From the NCBI GenBank assembly GCA_949126835.1, contig OX421495.1, positions 25,961,329-26,025,328 of the forward strand: DNA of 64,000 nucleotides. Direction: 5' to 3'. The notes below the pieces were generated by a model. It had not been told where the DNA came from and searched no databases. It was given only the letters and a program-made list of their open reading frames with translations. Each line of letters starts with the position of its first letter. Position 1 is the stretch's first letter. Shown piece by piece: positions 60,322 through 64,000 of the stretch. The DNA is from Anisus vortex. Its lineage: Eukaryota; Mollusca; Gastropoda; Planorbidae. Made by a program: the position numbers and the translations under genes.

Positions 60322-61053
60322 CTACTCACCTGAAAGATACTCTCTGGTAGCATTACTCTTTTTAGAGTACCAAACTGGAGTACTGAGTTCTCTTTTCCAA
60401 GAACAGAAATTCCTGATTGCAATGGACGGCAAACGATCGGCATGGACGTCCAGCTTCAACGTTTTCCGAACATCATCTCCATTTGTGCACCGTTCATCCG
60501 GTCCGTTATCAATACTTTGAATCGTCGTGGTTGTTGTTTGGTCTGGTTGTGCATTGATAAACTGTGAGTTGCCCCCTCTGACGCGCTTAAGAATACGCTG
60601 CACAGAATCAGCTTTATAAAGTGAAATACGAGTTCTTTTGCTTGGGCTCAGTTTTTTCCACTGCGTACATTTATATTGGTAGTATACTTTACTGTTGTGT
60701 ATCTCTACTATGGGTGTTTCAAGAGATCTGATTGGTTGATGGGTAGACATATCTTCAGCCTTTTGCAAATATTTTTGAATTCGTTGTCCATTTTCACCAG
60801 CATGCAATTTCGCAATCCCATTTTTGCCAAACAAAACGTTCTTTGAATAGTTTTCTGGCTCTAAGTCTAAGTCTTCTCTGTGCAAATTTGGAGTTTTAAT
60901 GTGAATGTGGACGAGATCATTGACAAGTCGTGACGTCAATTCCGCATGACGATACATGACGTATTTATGATCTTGGTTTATTTTCTCTTCCTTTTTGTAC
61001 AGTTTGTCGTCCAAAATTTTATTTTTGGCAAAGAAGCTCAAGAAGCGCGCCAT
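60322..61053 (-). CDS. Unrecognised protein or first coding exon, 243 codons
   Basis: ATG at 61053, with an open frame to TAG at 60322. The product is basic and hydrophilic, with no signal peptide or membrane segment (starts MARFLSFFAKNKILDDKLYK). I recognise no domain. A strong donor (CTTTCAG/gtgagt) occurs at 60330, five codons before the stop, so this may be a first exon of 724 nt (60330-61053) rather than a single-exon gene. It is tail-to-tail with DPP3 copy C. The length in AT-rich DNA makes a chance frame unlikely. It could be a lineage-specific gene or a decayed piece of a larger one. Confidence 0.55.
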   Translation of the reverse strand: MARFLSFFAKNKILDDKLYKKEEKINQDHKYVMYRHAELTSRLVNDLVHIHIKTPNLHREDLDLEPENYSKNVLFGKNGIAKLHAGENGQRIQKYLQKAEDMSTHQPIRSLETPIVEIHNSKVYYQYKCTQWKKLSPSKRTRISLYKADSVQRILKRVRGGNSQFINAQPDQTTTTTIQSIDNGPDERCTNGDDVRKTLKLDVHADRLPSIAIRNFCSWKRELSTPVWYSKKSNATREYLSGE

Positions 61054-64000
61054 AGCACGTGAAAAATGTTTTATAAAACAATTCTCAAGTTATAAGGGAA
61101 GAGTGTAGAGGCTAAAATACTATAGGCCTACCACTACCATCGAACAGTGCTGTCATATTTTGGTTCCAAACACTCATTTGAAAGTTCGATTAAAAAGTGG
61201 AGTGGGGTACAGTTTTAGAAGCTAACTGTTAAAAGTTCTGGAAGATTTTTTCCAGAATTTAATCACAATCACTCAACACCACGCCTTCTGAACAGAGTCA
61301 TAAAAGAGTGTCTAGTGTAGGCTACGTAGGCTATACGTGCTCAAAAATGTTGGCCACATACTGAGATTCGATAAAATCAAACTCACCAAACACCCTGGAG
61401 CATAATATAATAAATCAATGGCTAATCAAATATGCACTAACGATTCATTTTAGTTATTCACGCGATCAGCCAGACTTCTCTCCCTTTTTTAAAGTTTTGT
61501 ATTATTTCATTTGACATGAGAACATTTTGTTTTTAGTTACAGAGTAAATATAAATAAATACTGTTATTGACGGAGTGGCTTTAAAAAAATATTTCTTCTA
61601 GTAGGCCTATCTTCTATTCTCAATCAAGTTATTGAATCAGTATGCCTGTGTCGCCTAATAGGTTAGTGATAGACTAGTTGCATACACATGCACTCTCAAT
61701 TTCGTATGCATATTTAACTTTTAGAACAACTCCATCACAATATTCATCTGAGCAGCTGAAATAAAGTTCAATCTATTCTATAGCCACGACATACAAAAGG
61801 GATTGTGTGGCCTAGCAACCTTTACTTAGCCCAAGTGATGTCGGGTAACCTACTCGGGCGCTTCATTGAGCGAGAAGAAATCCTGGGGTTTGCTCTGATT
61901 TGATCTTTTGAATTTTGTATTGACAATTCAGCACACTGACGATGGACCACGCCGCTTTCCTAACATGTCCAACGTCATTAAATTAGGGACCATATAAATG
62001 TCTTAATCTGAAACTAATCTTTGAAATATACCGTATATGGCGGTTTTAAGCATTGAATAACACTGCAACCATTTTATTGTAATAATGTAAACATTATATT
62101 GTTTAAAAACATCTGGAACTAGACAAGGTCTCCTAAAAGTATAAATTAAATATCAAGGACAATTACTCATTAGATCTCCTCTTCACGAGAAGCACATACT
62201 GGGTAGGTCTATACTACTACCGGTATGTTGTAATTGACCTGCACACAGTAAACCTTATAACAAACATAAAGAACATGTTGGTTTAAATGGCTAGCGAGGC
62301 CGTTTCAGTGTCCACATTGTAAATTTGCACTGTAGGCCTATTGTTGTAGTTGAAGAGATCACTTTCCTTACTACTGTAATAACAGGACCCCGAATTTCTG
62401 TACCGTACTTTGCTTACCACATACATCTCATTCTTGGTGTTGATACTACCATCCCTCACTTCAACAATACTCTTTCCGATTAACTTTACCATTGTGTATA
62501 CATCTGATGTGGGATAGTACGCTAATGTAGCGGAACATATTTTAGATTATCGGTACCATTCATCAGGTCTGGAGTTACATTTTGAGAAAATGTCCCAGTT
62601 GTATTTCCCAAGTCTAAATGTGTTTTCTAAGTTTTTTAACAGGGTTACACTAATCATTTTTTAATTTCTAAACTAAAGTCCTACATTGGTACTGCTGTTC
62701 ACATTGCGGCACATAATAGGCCTATACAAGTAGGGTGCCCAAGAAAAAGCACAATAAATTAGAGTAGGGGCAGTAAGGGAGATAATTGTATTAATAAAAT
62801 TAAGACTGTAGTCAATCGAGCCTAGGACTTAACGATCACGTGATCAATATGAAGTAGCCAATAAATACTTCTCCACAGCCACTAAACCAATAATCGCGAC
62901 TGTAAGCACAATGAACTTAATTGAAGTCTTACAGTCAATAATATTGCTCGTTTTAATTACCAGGTATTTGAATTAGAAACGGGTTCTCTCCCCTGGGTGC
63001 TTTCTATTATTTTTTTTCTAGACCTCGCGAAAGCAGTACCGGTAATAGACTTCAGACAGCTAGTATAAGTAAAGCTGGTGAAATAAAATAGTCCTTTTTT
63101 TTCTTGGATTTAGTAGCACCATTTGCAGTCTCGCACAATTCCCGTGATATCCTTTTTCATTAGTGCCCTCTACCCCTGATTTGCTAAAAGTCGTTCTTTT
63201 TTCAAATTTTTTGTTGGGGTGATTGGGGAGGGGGCTAATTTCACACAGCCATCAAATTTGTATTGAAGTTCTCAGAATCACTTTCTCTTTCCATTTAGGG
63301 TTCACAAAAAAAAATAGGACATAGGCCTATATAATAATATATGTAATAATATAAAACTTTTACAATAAATTATCTTTACATCTAGCAGCCTTTTCTTGAT
63401 CCTCCATGCATACATAGCCTTTCCACAATTTTTACGCTTTTCAATATTTTTTCAGACTTAAGGCATGCGCACACACCCTCTTATGTAGACACGACCTATG
63501 TCGTATACATGGTTCTTACTTTCAAGTCATTTTAAAACTCCAAATTTTTTTTACAGACTTTACACTAAATTCAAAAACCAATTTATACCCGTAAGTGTGA
63601 AATATTTACATGTCTAGTAGTGTATTATATAGTCAGTCTAAAAAGACGTTTATGAATTTTGTTAAGCATATCTACCCATTGAATGATTTTAGTAACAAAC
63701 ATGATGAATGTTGGGACTTAAGAACTTAGTTATTATCTTTTTTTTCACCCATTTAAAATAAATATTTTCCAGGTTGCTTTCTCCATTTTAATTTTAGCAA
63801 AATGTCCAGGGGAGTTAATTATTAAATTTATGCTACAATAGTGATACATTGATGTGTTCCAAATAAATGTAAAAAAAAACAAACAAAAAAAAACCCAGTA
63901 AATTTGAGAAAACATTATTGAAAAATAAACCTTTTTATTTTGTGCAACAAAGAGAATCAATAAACAAAACATATAATATTTTAATACAATATAACTTTTT
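61054..64000. other. Intergenic, with one SINE fragment
   Basis: About 61775-61905 carries GGGATTGTGTGGCCTAGCA and GATGTCGGGTAACCTACTCG, a degraded SINE copy. A 69-codon minus-strand frame (62283-62492) is unrecognised and unsupported. TAGGCCTA words are frequent. Nothing else is identifiable. Confidence 0.4.

Noticed and set aside
62283..62492. 69-codon minus-strand frame
   Set aside because: Short, unrecognised and without support from neighbours; could be a small exon but cannot be argued.

Overview
The window is eukaryotic, AT-rich animal DNA. It has GT-AG introns, minisatellites, tRNA-derived SINEs, LINE relics, hAT-type MITEs and a Ty3-type LTR retrotransposon. The mix of repeats and the DPP3-like proteins suggest a lophotrochozoan, most likely a gastropod mollusc. 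That assignment is inference, not proven by any single feature.

Layout. 1-1645 holds two minisatellites (60-bp and 53-bp units) with a 207-bp hAT-type MITE between them. 1733-3459 (minus) carries the first four coding exons of a BTB/POZ-BACK gene that runs off the left edge. 3460-7737 is intergenic and rich in small tandem repeats, SINE and MITE copies. 7738-23248 (plus) is a complete 18-exon gene for dipeptidyl peptidase 3 (DPP3, peptidase family M49), called copy A, 725 aa. Its introns hold a split LINE, a 1,100-bp solo-LTR-like insertion nested in that LINE, a second LINE with a long open RT frame, a 35-bp minisatellite and a relic copy of exon 7. 23249-27637 is intergenic.

From 27638 the sequence is a near-perfect direct duplication. 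Block 1 (27640-44863) contains a second DPP3 gene (copy B) with exons 1-14 only. Block 2 (44864-55434) repeats it and runs on into unique DNA that supplies exons 15-18, giving a complete third gene (copy C, 743 aa, 47490-58017). Six indels account for the whole length difference between the blocks. The largest is a 6.9-kb LTR retrotransposon in block 1 only, with two 1,023-bp LTRs and a 4-bp target duplication. Its 1,232-aa ORF runs gag, protease, integrase and then the very start of reverse transcriptase, the domain order of the Gmr1-like group; the rest of RT and RNase H is missing. The two DPP3 blocks carry a P-element/THAP9-like transposase relic in intron 1.

58018-64000 holds SINE/LINE fragments and one unrecognised minus-strand ORF or first exon (60322/60330-61053), tail-to-tail with DPP3 copy C.

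How the genes relate: the three DPP3 loci encode the same cytosolic zinc dipeptidyl-aminopeptidase. Copies A and B/C differ strongly in exons 1-4 and at the C-terminus but are 95-99% identical across the catalytic exons, which points to gene conversion. Whether the B/C duplication is real or a haplotype mis-join in the assembly is the main open question.
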